Shown: in pieces, positions 35,557 to 46,058 of the stretch
Layout: the number at the start of each line of letters is the position of its first letter
Numbering within the stretch: position 1 is the stretch's first letter
DNA from: Paenibacillus vietnamensis
Lineage (GTDB): Bacteria > Bacillota > Bacilli > Paenibacillales > Paenibacillaceae
Length of the DNA: 64,000 nucleotides
Direction: 5' to 3'
Assembly: GCF_020169515.1 (NCBI RefSeq)
Contig: NZ_JAHMHW010000007.1
Location: forward strand, 177,553 to 241,552
Notes under the pieces: model-generated
Database searches by the model: none
The model's input: only the letters and a program-made list of their open reading frames with translations
Told to the model about the DNA's origin: nothing
Program-made: the position numbers and the translations under genes

Positions 35557-36567
35557 ATGACAATATCCTTACGCAAGTCGGACCACGTACTGCATAAGGA
35601 GTTGATCACAATCGCCCCGCTAAACAGAAAGAAAAAAACACTGCTCATCCTCGCATCGACGCTTCTGGCGGTCGGCTTGATTCTCTATAAGCTGGCCGAC
35701 CGCTACCTGATCGAGCATGTCGAAGCTACCGTTCCCGCAACGCAATCCGCCGGCACCGCTGCCGACGCCGATGACAAAGAAAAGAGCGCTTCGGAAAGCG
35801 CTCCTGTCAGTCAAGATGATTGGAATTACAACAGCGGCGACATCATCATAGCGGTCGAAAAGGCCGAAACCGGCTCCGGCTCGGATAAAATCACTTATTT
35901 TGTCGCTGACGTTCAGCTGAAGGACAGCTCCAGCCTGAAAGCCGCATTCGCCAAAAATTCCTTCGGACGCAATATTATCGAGAATACGTCCGTCATCGCG
36001 GCCGCTAACAATGCCATCTTCGCCATAAACGGCGATTACTACGGCTTCCGCAGCAACGGCGTCATTATCCGGGACGGCATATTGTACCGGGACGAGCCGG
36101 CGCGCGACGCCCTGGCGATCTTCCAGGACGGCACGATGCAGGCCTATAACGAAGAGGAGGTATCCTCGGCGGAGCTGCTCGCGCAGCAGGTCTCGCATAC
36201 GTATTCGTTCGGTCCCGTCCTCGTCGATGACGGAGCGGTCTCGGACGATCTGGATCAGGTCAGCATCGATACCAATTTCGGCAACCGGTCGATCCAGAGC
36301 TCGAATCCCAGAACGGGTATCGGCATGATCGCCCCGAATCACTTCGTCTTCGTCGTCGTCGACGGCCGGATGGAAAATTACAGCAAAGGAATGACGTTGA
36401 CCGAATTCGCTCAGCTGTTTGCCGAACTTGGCGCCACGGAAGCCTACAACCTCGACGGAGGCGGCTCGTCCACCATGTATTTCATGGGCCGGGTCGTGAA
36501 CAATCCTCTAGGCAAGCAAAAGGAACGCGGCGTCAGCGATATTCTCTACCTGGCGGAACCAACATAA
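35557..36567 (+). CDS. Phosphodiester glycosidase (NAGPA) family protein
   Basis: A 336-residue membrane-anchored protein with the NAGPA domain, named for the enzyme that removes GlcNAc from phosphodiester-linked sugars and found in bacterial exopolysaccharide proteins. One transmembrane segment (about 29-44) leads to the extracellular domain (about 90-336), with AINGDYYGFRSNGVIIRDG, SFGPVLVDDG, NPRTGIGM and the signature YNLDGGGSSTMYF. The start at 35557 has a weak ribosome site, so the N-terminus is uncertain. The next gene is 18 bp downstream. Confidence 0.85.
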   Translation: MTISLRKSDHVLHKELITIAPLNRKKKTLLILASTLLAVGLILYKLADRYLIEHVEATVPATQSAGTAADADDKEKSASESAPVSQDDWNYNSGDIIIAVEKAETGSGSDKITYFVADVQLKDSSSLKAAFAKNSFGRNIIENTSVIAAANNAIFAINGDYYGFRSNGVIIRDGILYRDEPARDALAIFQDGTMQAYNEEEVSSAELLAQQVSHTYSFGPVLVDDGAVSDDLDQVSIDTNFGNRSIQSSNPRTGIGMIAPNHFVFVVVDGRMENYSKGMTLTEFAQLFAELGATEAYNLDGGGSSTMYFMGRVVNNPLGKQKERGVSDILYLAEPT

Positions 36568-36585
36568 CAAAGGAGGCTGACAGCC

Positions 36586-37614
36586 ATGAACGTACTTATT
36601 CCCTCCTACGAGCCAGACGAACGGCTGATCGGGCTGATCAAGCAGCTGCAGGCAAGCGGCAGCTTCAGCATCGTTGTCGTCGACGACGGCAGCGGCGCCG
36701 CTTATCGCGATCTGTTCCGGGAGGCCCGCGAGCTCGGCTGCACCCTTATTACACATTCGGCGAACAAGGGAAAGGGCTGCGCGCTCAAGACGGGCTTCCG
36801 CTACTTCCTGGAGAAAGAAACGGCGGAAGGCATCGTCTGCGCCGACAGCGACGGGCAGCATCTGCCGAAGGATATTATCCGCATTGCGCGCTCTCTCAGC
36901 GAGCATCCGCAGCATATCGTTTTGGGCGGCCGCCGATTTACGGGCTCCATCCCGCTGCGCAGCCGCTTCGGCAATGCCGTCACCCGGATCATCTTTGCGG
37001 CCGCCACCGGCAACCGGATTTACGACACGCAGACAGGTCTGCGCGGCTACTCGCCGGAAATGCTTGGCTGGCTGCTGCAGGTACCCGGGGAGCGATTCGA
37101 GTACGAGATGAATCTGCTGCTGGAGGCGCTGGAGGCCGGTTATGGCTTTCATGAGGTGCCGATCGATACGGTCTATCTGGACCGCAACGAATCGTCTCAC
37201 TTCCGGCCGATCGCGGATTCGGCAAGAGTCTATTTGCCCTTCCTGAAATTCAGCGCTTCCTCCGTTCTGTCTGCGGCGGTCGATTTTCTGCTCGTCCTGC
37301 TCATCCATTCCTTCAGCGCCAGCCTGCTGCTTGCGGTCTGGGGCGCCCGGGCGGCGAGCTCCGTCTTCAACTACGCCATGAACCGGCAATACGTGTTCGG
37401 CAGCGGAAGCCAATCCCGGCACGAGAGGTCGATGCCCAAATATTTCGCGCTGGTCGCCCTCGTCCTATCGCTGAATTACGGGCTGATGCTCATGTTCCAT
37501 GTGCTGGCCCATCTTCCTTTGCTTCTGTCCAAGCTGCTCACCGAAGCTTCGCTGTTCCTGTTCAGCTACTGGGCCCAAAGGCGATTTGTCTTTATCCCGC
37601 GGGAGGAAGCGTAA
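36586..37614 (+). CDS. GT2 glycosyltransferase fused to GtrA-like membrane domain
   Basis: A 342-residue bifunctional protein. Residues 1-215 form a family 2 (DPM1-like) glycosyltransferase with VVVDDGSG, the metal motif CADSDGQH and QTGLRGYS; residues about 220-338 form four hydrophobic segments of the GtrA type, ending YWAQRRFVF, thought to flip or retain polyprenyl-linked sugars. It probably decorates a cell-envelope polymer, with the NAGPA protein encoded 18 bp upstream acting outside. Its 3' end overlaps the convergent CheB-CheR kinase gene by 23 bp. Confidence 0.88.
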   Translation: MNVLIPSYEPDERLIGLIKQLQASGSFSIVVVDDGSGAAYRDLFREARELGCTLITHSANKGKGCALKTGFRYFLEKETAEGIVCADSDGQHLPKDIIRIARSLSEHPQHIVLGGRRFTGSIPLRSRFGNAVTRIIFAAATGNRIYDTQTGLRGYSPEMLGWLLQVPGERFEYEMNLLLEALEAGYGFHEVPIDTVYLDRNESSHFRPIADSARVYLPFLKFSASSVLSAAVDFLLVLLIHSFSASLLLAVWGARAASSVFNYAMNRQYVFGSGSQSRHERSMPKYFALVALVLSLNYGLMLMFHVLAHLPLLLSKLLTEASLFLFSYWAQRRFVFIPREEA

Positions 37615-40600
37615 TGGTGACGCTTGTGCCCGCCCCCTCCTCGCTTTCGAACTGAATCGTTCCGTCGTGGTTTTCAATGATTTTGTAGCTGACCGTAAGG
37701 CCGAGTCCCGTTCCCTTCTCCTTCGTGGAATAGAAAGGTTCGCCAAGCTTTGCCAGCTTATGCGCGGGAATGCCCGGTCCGTTGTCCAAAAACCGGATAA
37801 CGAGATTCCGTTCGTCGTCGAGGAACGCCTGTACCTCGATTTGACCGCCGCCCGGCATCGCTTCAATCGCGTTCTTAAGCAGGTTAATGAACACCTGCTT
37901 CAGCTGATTTTCAACGCACATCACCTGAGGCAGCCCGGCCTCGATCTCGGAAGCGATTTCCACGTTGTTCAGAATGGCTTGCGTATCGAGCAGCAGGATG
38001 ACGTCCTGCAAAATCGGCTCGATCGGTTTGGCGACCAGATCGATCGCCTGCGGCTTCGCGAGTACGAGGAGCTCGCTTACGATCTCCTCGATCCGGTTAA
38101 GCTCGTCGAGCATGATTTCAATATAGGAATCCTTACTTCCCGCGCCCGCGGAGATCAGCTTCGTAAAGCCCTTCAGCGAGGTTAACGGATTGCGGATCTC
38201 ATGGGCGATACCGGCCGCCAGCTGGCCGACCGCGGACAGCATCTCCGTTTTGCGCAGCAGCTCCTCAGCATGCTTACGCTTGCTGATATCCTCGGACAGC
38301 TTCAGGAAATGGATGATCTCGTCCTTCTTGTTCTTGATCGGCACGAATTTCACCGACTCCCAGTACAGGTCGCCGTTTTTCTTCACGCACTGCAGCTCGC
38401 CCTTCCACACCTCGCCGGCATGGATACGCCTGGATACGGACTCGAAAGGCTCGTCGATCGAATCCCACAGAATGAGCCTTTTCAGCCTGATTCCGCTTAC
38501 ATCCTCCAGGCTGCAGCCCGTCACTTCCGTAAATCTCGGATTCACATATTCGATGTCGCCGTCCAGATTCGTCATGACCACCATGCTCGGGCTCTGCTCG
38601 ATCGCATAAGACAGCTTCACCAGCTCTTCGTTCCCGGTCTTCAGATCGTTAATATCGACGAAGGTCAGCACGATTCCGTTAATGAACTGATCCTCCGTCC
38701 GGTAAGGAAGGATTCGCATCCGGTACCAGCTGCCCTCCAGGTTCTGGATTTCCTTCTCGAGCGGCTCGAGCGTGGAAAGCACCTGCTGAGCATCCTTAAT
38801 CAAATCGTAATATTTAAAATTATGCGAAATATGGCCGATCGGCCGGCCGTAATCTACTTCAAGCAAATTAAATTCCCTGGTGACCGCCGGCGTGAACCTG
38901 CGGATGCAGAGCCGCTTGTCCAGGAAGATCGTGCCGATCCGCGTGCTGACCAGAAAGTTCGACATATCGTTGTTCACGTCGGTCAGCTCTTGAATTTTAT
39001 ATTGAAACTCCGCATTGACCGTAACAAGCTCTTCGTTGACGGATTGCAGCTCTTCGTTTGTGCTTTGCAGCTCCTCGTTCGAGACGACCAGCTCCTCGTT
39101 CGCGGCCTGCAGCTCCTCATTCGACGTTTCCAGCTCTTCGACCGTCGCCTGCAGCGTCTCCTCCAGGCGCCGAAGCTCCTGCTCCAGCTCGAAAATCCGA
39201 TGCTGGAGATCGCTTTCGATCGCGAAGGACTGCAGGGACGCATCCGCCTCGTCGGCCAGCTTCACCGGCTCTTCGAACAGGACGAACACATATTTGTCGA
39301 AGGCAGCGTTTTTAGCGGAGAACGGTCTGATCTTCAGATCGATAATTTGTTCGCCACTATTCGTTTTTACCTTCAAGGAACGGTAGACAACCTCCCGCTT
39401 CTCCTTGCGGACCTTCTGAATGGCGGCTGCGACGGCGACGGCCAGGCTGCAATCGAGCATCTTGTATAAATTGAGGCTCGGCCTGCCCTTGGCCAGCATG
39501 AGAAACGGGTTGATGTCGCCGTTCAGGTGGATAACATCATTATTGGTGTCGACGATCATGCCGGGCGGCAAATGCTCTTCGGCAATCGTCGCATGCAAAT
39601 CCTCCAGCCGCTTAAAGCCGTGGCCCGCAGGAGTCGACGGCTCCGCCATATCCGCCTTGCGCCTGGCCGGGAGCCGCACCGCGCGTCCGTTCCGCTCGTA
39701 GCTCAGCGTCTTCGGCAGCTGCCGGGCGTCCTTGCGGCAAAAGATGTTCCAGCGCCGGTCGAACGGCTCGAACAGATCCGTCGAACGCCCCAGCGTTTCG
39801 CTCGGCCCGAGGAACAGGAATCCGTCCGGGTTCAGCGCGAAGCGGAACATCGACAGCACCTTTTGCTGTGTCTCGGCTTGCAAATAAATCAGCATATTCC
39901 GGCAAGTGATCAAATCAAGGCAGCTGAACGGCGGATCTTTAATAATATTGTGGGACGCGAACACAACCATTTTGCGGATTTCCTTGCTGACCCGGTAAAT
40001 GCCGTCTTCCTTCACGAAAAACCGGGCGATGTCCTCCTCGGTCAAATGGTTAGCCATGCTGTCCGAGTAGATGCCCTGGCTCGCATATTCAACCGATTCT
40101 TTATCGAGGTCGGTTGCGAATATTTTGAAGGAATGGGCGGAGCCGGACTCCTCGGCGTACTTGCGCAGCAAAATAGCGATAGAGTAAGCCTCTTCGCCGG
40201 TGGAGCAGCCCGCCACCCATACCCGGATCTCGCTTTCGGGCGGCTTTTGGGCGAACAAAATTGGCAGCGCTTTATCATACAAGGTTTCAAAAGCTTCCGC
40301 ATCGCGAAAAAAATTGGTGACGCCGATCAGCAAATCTTTGCGCAGCGATTGAAGCTCCTCCGGATGCTCGTCCAGATACCCGATATATTCCGAAAGCCCC
40401 GCTTGCTTGTTGATCCCCATGCGGCGCTCAATCCGTCTGATCATGCTGTTGCGTTTGTAATAGGTGAAATCGATTCCGCTGTCCTGCTTGATTTTGTCCA
40501 GAACGATCTGGATGAGCTGGTCCGTCGTCCGGGTACACAAAAACTTGCCGGCATGCTCGAGCAGCCGCTCGGCGAACTGACGCGAAGCCGCCGCAAAATG

Positions 40601-41113
40601 GCCGCCTTCGGTCAAAGCCAGGCTTACCGGCAAGCCGTCGGCCATTTCCGGCCCGATCGCCAGCCCTCCGGCCTCTTCGATCGCCTGCAAGCCGCGTTTG
40701 CAGCAGACGGACGCTCCCGGCAGGGCGATGCCGGCCGCTCTGGCTCCGCAATCCGCCGCGAGCGAGCGGAACAGCAGATCGGCCGGCGAAGGATGACCCG
40801 GCGCCGGATTGGAGTCGGATAGCAGGAGACGTCCTCCGCTGACCGTAATATTTTTCCGGGACGGAATGAAATAAATCCGGTTGGGCTCCGCCTCGGTTCC
40901 GTGCTCCGCCACCGAAGCGGCCATTCTCCCCTCTTCGCCGGGAAGCTGCGCCATAAGGCTATGATTGTCATACACTCCCTGGTGAACGATTATAAATGCA
41001 ATTCCGGAATCGGAAGGCATGTGATTAAAAAATTGTTGCAAGGCTTCCGAGCCGCCTGCAGATAGGTCTACCCCTACCGTACACAATGGCATCCTCTGAT
41101 CTCGTTCAGACAT
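37592..41113 (-). CDS. CheB-CheR-PAS hybrid sensor histidine kinase (orphan)
   Basis: A 1173-residue cytosolic signalling protein. Residues about 10-185 are a CheB methylesterase domain with Ser18 ([12 protein letters not shown]) and His44 (IIVHQG), but the GxGxDG loop is replaced by [10 protein letters not shown], so the catalytic Asp is Cys137. Residues about 190-465 are a CheR methyltransferase with [12 protein letters not shown] and CRNMLIY. A coiled coil (about 650-720), PAS domains and the kinase box [17 protein letters not shown] (His971) with its ATPase ([20 protein letters not shown]) follow. No chemotaxis genes are near, so it is a stand-alone sensor. Confidence 0.92.
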   Translation of the reverse strand: MSERDQRMPLCTVGVDLSAGGSEALQQFFNHMPSDSGIAFIIVHQGVYDNHSLMAQLPGEEGRMAASVAEHGTEAEPNRIYFIPSRKNITVSGGRLLLSDSNPAPGHPSPADLLFRSLAADCGARAAGIALPGASVCCKRGLQAIEEAGGLAIGPEMADGLPVSLALTEGGHFAAASRQFAERLLEHAGKFLCTRTTDQLIQIVLDKIKQDSGIDFTYYKRNSMIRRIERRMGINKQAGLSEYIGYLDEHPEELQSLRKDLLIGVTNFFRDAEAFETLYDKALPILFAQKPPESEIRVWVAGCSTGEEAYSIAILLRKYAEESGSAHSFKIFATDLDKESVEYASQGIYSDSMANHLTEEDIARFFVKEDGIYRVSKEIRKMVVFASHNIIKDPPFSCLDLITCRNMLIYLQAETQQKVLSMFRFALNPDGFLFLGPSETLGRSTDLFEPFDRRWNIFCRKDARQLPKTLSYERNGRAVRLPARRKADMAEPSTPAGHGFKRLEDLHATIAEEHLPPGMIVDTNNDVIHLNGDINPFLMLAKGRPSLNLYKMLDCSLAVAVAAAIQKVRKEKREVVYRSLKVKTNSGEQIIDLKIRPFSAKNAAFDKYVFVLFEEPVKLADEADASLQSFAIESDLQHRIFELEQELRRLEETLQATVEELETSNEELQAANEELVVSNEELQSTNEELQSVNEELVTVNAEFQYKIQELTDVNNDMSNFLVSTRIGTIFLDKRLCIRRFTPAVTREFNLLEVDYGRPIGHISHNFKYYDLIKDAQQVLSTLEPLEKEIQNLEGSWYRMRILPYRTEDQFINGIVLTFVDINDLKTGNEELVKLSYAIEQSPSMVVMTNLDGDIEYVNPRFTEVTGCSLEDVSGIRLKRLILWDSIDEPFESVSRRIHAGEVWKGELQCVKKNGDLYWESVKFVPIKNKKDEIIHFLKLSEDISKRKHAEELLRKTEMLSAVGQLAAGIAHEIRNPLTSLKGFTKLISAGAGSKDSYIEIMLDELNRIEEIVSELLVLAKPQAIDLVAKPIEPILQDVILLLDTQAILNNVEIASEIEAGLPQVMCVENQLKQVFINLLKNAIEAMPGGGQIEVQAFLDDERNLVIRFLDNGPGIPAHKLAKLGEPFYSTKEKGTGLGLTVSYKIIENHDGTIQFESEEGAGTSVTITLPPAG

Positions 41114-41149
41114 GAGCTAATCCTCCTGCGGCGTACCTGTTAGGCTGCT

Positions 41150-41287
41150 ATAAGAAAGTATAAATTTCAATTTATACTTGACTTATACTTCATCGCGAAA
41201 CGAGCTTTGCTGCCAAAGGACGGCACAGAACCGAGCTGCGCAAAGATGCAGCTAACGGTTCGTGCGTAGCGTCAGCCGTTTACGCTT
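41150..41287 (-). repeat. Intergenic element family A, copy 3 (extended)
   Basis: Read on the minus strand it starts AAGCGTAAACGGCTGACG and ends in the TATACTTTCTTATA hairpin arm. About 45 bp are inserted after the first 20 bp, and the insert is itself an inverted repeat (GAACCG...CGGTTC with CTGC/GCAG). It lies just upstream of the CheB-CheR kinase gene. The remaining sequence up to 41516 shows no gene. Confidence 0.8.
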
Positions 41288-41516
41288 GCAGCATTCTATT
41301 AATTTCCCTATCCGCCTATAATATCTTTTATATTAGACCGAGTGCGGGAAGGTCGTCAAATTCGACAAAAACCCCCATAATCGGCCAAGCATAAACGGCT
41401 GGCGGTAAAACTGACTAAACCTGAGCCGAATTCCGATCCTAAAAAATGCGGCATGAATCATGATATAATTAGGCTGCAATTTGCACGACTATACCATCAT
41501 GGGAGAATGGCTTGCC

Positions 41517-42797
41517 ATGTCTACTATAGAATCCAAGTATGACGATCACGATTTGCGGCTGCGGGAGCGCGCGGGCCTTCTGAATCGGATGAGCGTATCC
41601 GATTGGCGGGCATTTTTCGCCCTCTGCTCGAAGCCGTTTGACGGACAGACCCGCAATTCGGGTTATGTGAGCGATGTGCTTAACACGCTTGCGCCCGCCG
41701 TGCCGGAGCTCCCTGCCGCCGTACTCGCTGCAGTCAAGCTGAACGCTTACCATTATCTGCTGAAAAAGCTGCTCCGCGAGCCGCTGCCCGATACGCAAGG
41801 GGAGATTGCCGGCGGCCGTCAATTCGTGGGCTATCATACCCGCGAGGCGGCAAGCGGCCTTGTCCGGGATATGGGAGAAATTCTAAAGGAAGGGCATAAC
41901 TCCGCTGAGCTCAAAGGATGCCTGCCGCTCCTCATGGATACGCTGGCCGTCATGCGTACGGAGATGCTGGCGGATGCGCCCGATCCGGACCATTTTTTCT
42001 TCCAGACCTATATCCGGCTGTGGGAGGGCTGGATCGCCCCGCTGACGGGAGACGCCGGCTCCTGCGCCGAGGAGCTCGACCGGCTGCTGAAAGCCGCCGG
42101 GAATAAGCCGTCCGGCATAAACCAATACAACCTGCTGTCGGCCCAGAGCAGTATGCTGTTCGGCCTGTCTCGTGACAGCGAAGCGATTTCCCTGCTGGAA
42201 CGGCTGGCGGAGAAGCACCCCGTCGACGAGGCCCGCCTGTTTCAATACTTAAACGAGCTGTCCCGGACGCAGCAGTGGCGAAGGCTTGCGCAATGGCTGA
42301 CGGACACGGCTCATCTCTTTGCCGGGCGGAGCCTGCGGGCGTTGACTCCTTTTTTTGCTTACTGGGATGAAGTGATCCGCCAGCTGCCCGACACGGAGGA
42401 AGCGATGTGGCGCACGCTGGAAAGCCTGTACCCCGCCTCCAAAACTCTATATATGAACAAGCTGTACGAGCTTGGAAAATGGCGGAAGTGGATGGATATT
42501 CAGCTTAGCACCGGCAGCGAGCCGCTCGATTTCCGCGCCGATACGTATAAGCCGATTGAGAAATACGAACCGGAGCTGCTGCTCCCCTACTATCATCAGG
42601 CTGTCGAGCGCCATGTGGCCGCCAAAAGCCGCGACGGCTATAAATTGGCGGTCAAGCTGCTCAAGCGTCTGGCGAAGCTGTACAAAAAAATGAAAAGGGA
42701 CGCGGACTGGGAACGGTTTCTCGATTCCTTCCTGAACCGTCACAGCCGGCTTCGCGCGCTTCATGAAGAAATGAGAAAAGGAAAACTGATCGAATGA
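41517..42797 (+). CDS. Helical protein co-encoded with SNF2 helicase
   Basis: A 426-residue soluble, largely helical protein with tetratricopeptide-like spacing (for example SLLERLAEKHPVDEARLFQYLNELSR). Bacillus and relatives often encode a SWIM zinc-finger protein (YwqB) beside the SNF2 helicase YwqA; the expected CxCx(n)CxH signature is absent here, so equivalence is uncertain. The ATG at 41517 with GGGAG 11 nt upstream is preferred to the frame start at 41481. Its stop overlaps the helicase start by 4 bp (ATGA at 42794-42797), indicating translational coupling and probably a shared complex. Confidence 0.75.
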   Translation: MSTIESKYDDHDLRLRERAGLLNRMSVSDWRAFFALCSKPFDGQTRNSGYVSDVLNTLAPAVPELPAAVLAAVKLNAYHYLLKKLLREPLPDTQGEIAGGRQFVGYHTREAASGLVRDMGEILKEGHNSAELKGCLPLLMDTLAVMRTEMLADAPDPDHFFFQTYIRLWEGWIAPLTGDAGSCAEELDRLLKAAGNKPSGINQYNLLSAQSSMLFGLSRDSEAISLLERLAEKHPVDEARLFQYLNELSRTQQWRRLAQWLTDTAHLFAGRSLRALTPFFAYWDEVIRQLPDTEEAMWRTLESLYPASKTLYMNKLYELGKWRKWMDIQLSTGSEPLDFRADTYKPIEKYEPELLLPYYHQAVERHVAAKSRDGYKLAVKLLKRLAKLYKKMKRDADWERFLDSFLNRHSRLRALHEEMRKGKLIE

Positions 42798-45718
42798 CCA
42801 TATCTATGAGAGCCTGTCACATTCGGCTGAATTTAACTTCCTACGGCGATGCGCTCCTTTACGGGCACACGGGGGACGGTGAAACGTTAAGCGGCCTTGT
42901 GTTGAAGCAGCGCTTGTTTGCCTGGCATGAAGCATCTTTCTATGGAACGGAGCTGGAAATCCGGCAGACGGACGAAATCGATCTCGTTCTGCTGCCCGCC
43001 GAGCAGGTCCTTCCGTTCTTCGCCGAACTAAAGCTGCTTGAGCACGTGGCCTGGAATTGGGAAGGACAGGCGGAGCCGCTTCTCCGGCTTGCGCCGCAGC
43101 TGGCCGCCGCCATTGAGGAACGGCAATACGTCCCCAGCTTCGACGCGTTCCGGGCCGGCAAGCTGCAGTGGAGCTGGAATGCCGCGTCGGCGCTTGGCAA
43201 GGCGCTGGAGCAGGAGGAGGCCGGCTTTGCGGAAGCGCTGCGCGCCGCTTTCTCGGCCGCCGTATTCGAGCGGCATTACGGCTCGGAAGCGGCGGATGCC
43301 GATCTGCGGAGGGAATATCCGCGGCTGTTCGCCCGGCACACCCCACCTGCCGGCATCGATGAGCAGGCCTGGCTGGTCGCGGTCGGCTGGACGGCCGACG
43401 CCGCCCCGTTCCGCCCTGTTCTGCAGCTGATTGAGCCCGAAGATGCGGACGGCAGCTGGGAGCTTAAGCTCGTGCTGCAGGATAAGCACGACGAATCCAT
43501 GCTTGCTCCCGTCCGGATTTCTTCGCGCGGCGAGGCATTCGGCTCGTGGCCGGCCGGATGGACGGCCTTTGTCGCCAGCCGTTCGAGCGGCTGGCTCGAT
43601 AGTCTGCGCGCGCTTCTGCCCGCCGTTTATTATGGCGGACCAAACGACGATGCGCTGCACGGCCTGCTAAATAACGAGGCGGCATGGCGCTTTTTGAAGA
43701 CGGACAGCCAGCGGCTGCTGGAGGCCGGCTGGCAGGTGCTGCTCCCGGCCTGGTGGGAGGCGGCCCGCCGGAAGAAACCCCGGTTGCGCGCCAAGCTCAG
43801 TCCCGATGCGGGCAGCGGCAAATCGGGCTCTCTGTTCGGGCTCGACTCGATCGTCGACTTCGATTGGCGCGTCGCCATCGGCGACCTGGAGCTGACGGAG
43901 GAGGAATTCGCCGAGCTCGCAGCCCGTAACGAGCGGCTGATCCGGTTCCGCGGACAGTGGATTACGCTTGACCCCGCTTTGCTGCAGCAAATCCGCAAAG
44001 CGATGGCCGCGATGGACAGCTCGCAGGGTCTGTCCTTTCAGGACGTGCTTCAGCTGCATCTGCTGGACCGCAGCGGCGATTCCGGCAGCGGCGGGGCGGA
44101 AACGGAGGACGAGGAGGATGACGAGGCCCGCTTCCGGATGGAGGTGGAGCTAAACCGGCATTTGAAGAAGCTGGTCAGCCAGCTCGGCGGACAGTCCGAA
44201 TGGCCGAAGCTGGCGGCTCCGGCCGGCCTGGATGCCGAGCTGCGCTCCTATCAGCAGGACGGCTATGCCTGGTTGTCTTTTTTGCGGCGGTTCGGTCTCG
44301 GGGCTTGCCTTGCCGACGATATGGGGCTCGGCAAAACCGTGCAGCTGATCGCCTACCTCCTGAATATAAAGGAGACGGCCGGCGGGACGTCTTCTCCGAG
44401 CCTGATCGTATGCCCGACATCGGTGCTGGGCAACTGGCAGAAGGAGCTGGGACGGTTTGCGCCATCGCTGAACGTCACATTGCACTATGGCAGCCGGCGC
44501 CTTGGAGGGCAAGCGTTTCTGGAGTCGCTCGGAGCGGCGGACGTCGTCCTCACCTCGTACGCGACGGCGGCGCTGGATCAGGAGCTCCTGCAGGAAACCG
44601 TCTGGGCCGCCATCTGCCTGGATGAAGCGCAAAATATCAAGAATGCGCAGACGAAGCAGTCCGCCGCCGTCCGGAGCCTGACAGCCAAGCACCGCGTAGC
44701 CCTTACCGGCACCCCGATCGAGAACCGGCTGTCCGAGCTTTGGTCGATCTACGATTTTATTAATCCGGGTTATTTGGGAACCGCCAACGGATTTGCGAAC
44801 CGGTTCGCAAACGCGATCGAGAAAGAACAGGATCCCGAACGAACGGCCGACCTGAAGCGGCTGGTCAAGCCGTTCATGCTTCGGCGCAAAAAGAAGGACC
44901 CGTCGATCCAGCTCGATTTGCCGGAGAAAAACGAAATGAAAACCTATATCCACCTGACGGCCGAGCAGGGAGCGCTCTATAACCAGACGGTCAACGAGCT
45001 GATGGAGCGGATGTCTAAGCTGGAGGGAATTGAGCGCAAAGGCGCGATCCTCTCCGCCCTCACCACGCTCAAGCAGCTATGCGACCATCCCGTGCTGCTC
45101 TCGAAGGAAGCGGCCGCGGAAATTGCGGCGGCGCCGGAGGGCGCGCTGGATGTGGAGACGCTCGTCAGCCGCTCCTCCAAGCTCGAGAGGCTGCTGGCCA
45201 TGGTGAAGGAGCTGCGGGAAGAGGGCGACCGGTGCCTGATCTTCACCCAATACGTCGGCATGGGGCAAATGCTGCAGAAGGTGCTGGGCCAGGAGCTTCA
45301 GGAGCCTGTCCTTTATTTGAACGGCAGCACTTCGAAGTCCGCGCGCGACCGCATGATCGAGCGGTTCCAATCGGCCTCGCTGCCGCCAAGCGAGCAGCCT
45401 GGCGTGTTCATCCTGTCGATTAAGGCGGGCGGCGTCGGCCTGAATCTGACGGCGGCGAGCCACGTCTTCCATTTTGACCGCTGGTGGAACCCTGCCGTGG
45501 AGAACCAGGCGACGGACCGCGCTTACCGCATGGGCCAAACCCGCGACGTTCAAGTGCATAAATTCATCGCCCTCGGCACGCTTGAAGAGCGGATCGATGA
45601 AATGCTGGACAACAAACAGCAGCTGAGCGACAACGTCATTGCCGGCTCCGAGGGCTGGATTACCGAGCTGTCCACCGAAGCGCTTCACGAGCTGTTCGCG
45701 CTGCGACAGCAGTTTTAA
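42794..45718 (+). CDS. SNF2/RapA family DEAD-like helicase (YwqA type)
   Basis: A 974-residue DNA translocase. The N-terminal 440 residues are the Firmicute SNF2-associated domain, followed by an acidic linker (ETEDEEDDEA). The ATPase core has Walker A in ADDMGLGKTVQ (about residues 511-521), Walker B ICLDEAQNIKN, motif III LTGTPIENRLSELWS and motif VI ATDRAYRMGQTRDVQ. The C-terminal lobe ends with GTLEERIDEML. These proteins remodel protein-DNA complexes and are implicated in repair or transcription recycling. It is coupled to the upstream helical protein. Confidence 0.93.
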   Translation: MTISMRACHIRLNLTSYGDALLYGHTGDGETLSGLVLKQRLFAWHEASFYGTELEIRQTDEIDLVLLPAEQVLPFFAELKLLEHVAWNWEGQAEPLLRLAPQLAAAIEERQYVPSFDAFRAGKLQWSWNAASALGKALEQEEAGFAEALRAAFSAAVFERHYGSEAADADLRREYPRLFARHTPPAGIDEQAWLVAVGWTADAAPFRPVLQLIEPEDADGSWELKLVLQDKHDESMLAPVRISSRGEAFGSWPAGWTAFVASRSSGWLDSLRALLPAVYYGGPNDDALHGLLNNEAAWRFLKTDSQRLLEAGWQVLLPAWWEAARRKKPRLRAKLSPDAGSGKSGSLFGLDSIVDFDWRVAIGDLELTEEEFAELAARNERLIRFRGQWITLDPALLQQIRKAMAAMDSSQGLSFQDVLQLHLLDRSGDSGSGGAETEDEEDDEARFRMEVELNRHLKKLVSQLGGQSEWPKLAAPAGLDAELRSYQQDGYAWLSFLRRFGLGACLADDMGLGKTVQLIAYLLNIKETAGGTSSPSLIVCPTSVLGNWQKELGRFAPSLNVTLHYGSRRLGGQAFLESLGAADVVLTSYATAALDQELLQETVWAAICLDEAQNIKNAQTKQSAAVRSLTAKHRVALTGTPIENRLSELWSIYDFINPGYLGTANGFANRFANAIEKEQDPERTADLKRLVKPFMLRRKKKDPSIQLDLPEKNEMKTYIHLTAEQGALYNQTVNELMERMSKLEGIERKGAILSALTTLKQLCDHPVLLSKEAAAEIAAAPEGALDVETLVSRSSKLERLLAMVKELREEGDRCLIFTQYVGMGQMLQKVLGQELQEPVLYLNGSTSKSARDRMIERFQSASLPPSEQPGVFILSIKAGGVGLNLTAASHVFHFDRWWNPAVENQATDRAYRMGQTRDVQVHKFIALGTLEERIDEMLDNKQQLSDNVIAGSEGWITELSTEALHELFALRQQF

Positions 45719-46058
45719 CTTTCAGTCCGCTTATACGCCAAAGAATTAGATGTATATCTTGGATGCGTATAGAAGTGTATGTTGAGCAGCGTGTTCGAGT
45801 AACTGGATTTTATTTTGTTATTTAGGCCAAACGACGGGGTGTGGACAAAATAACGGGATTTGCCACAGTTATACTTCGATTTTTCGGTGAAACCACGACT
45901 TAAGGGAAATTTAAATACAAGAAATCCAGCTAAATTTCCGGTTTCTCCGAAAAAGGTGATAATAACTGGAGAAAATCCATTTGATCACATACGGAGCTGC
46001 AGCAATGGGGCGCTAACTGCCCTTGAATTGGGACAAACGGTTATGCTACACTGTAGCT
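45719..46058. repeat. Gene-free region with family B repeats
   Basis: About 340 bp without a convincing gene; a 75-codon frame at 45860-46087 runs through repeats. Family B units are near 45799-45828 (AGTAACTGGATTTTATTTTG), 45848-45872 and 45958-45985 (AATAACTGGAGAAAATCC). The region ends in the promoter of the candidate RNA. Confidence 0.55.
46023..46052 (+). promoter_or_regulatory. Promoter of the candidate structured RNA
   Basis: TTGAAT (46023-46028) and TACACT (46047-46052) with an 18-bp spacer; TG one base before the -10 makes it an extended -10 promoter. Transcription would begin near 46059. Confidence 0.5.

Noticed and set aside
38201..40822. Two plus-strand frames (422 and 431 codons) opposite the CheB-CheR kinase
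   Set aside because: Shadows of a 1173-residue multidomain gene with clear motifs on the other strand.
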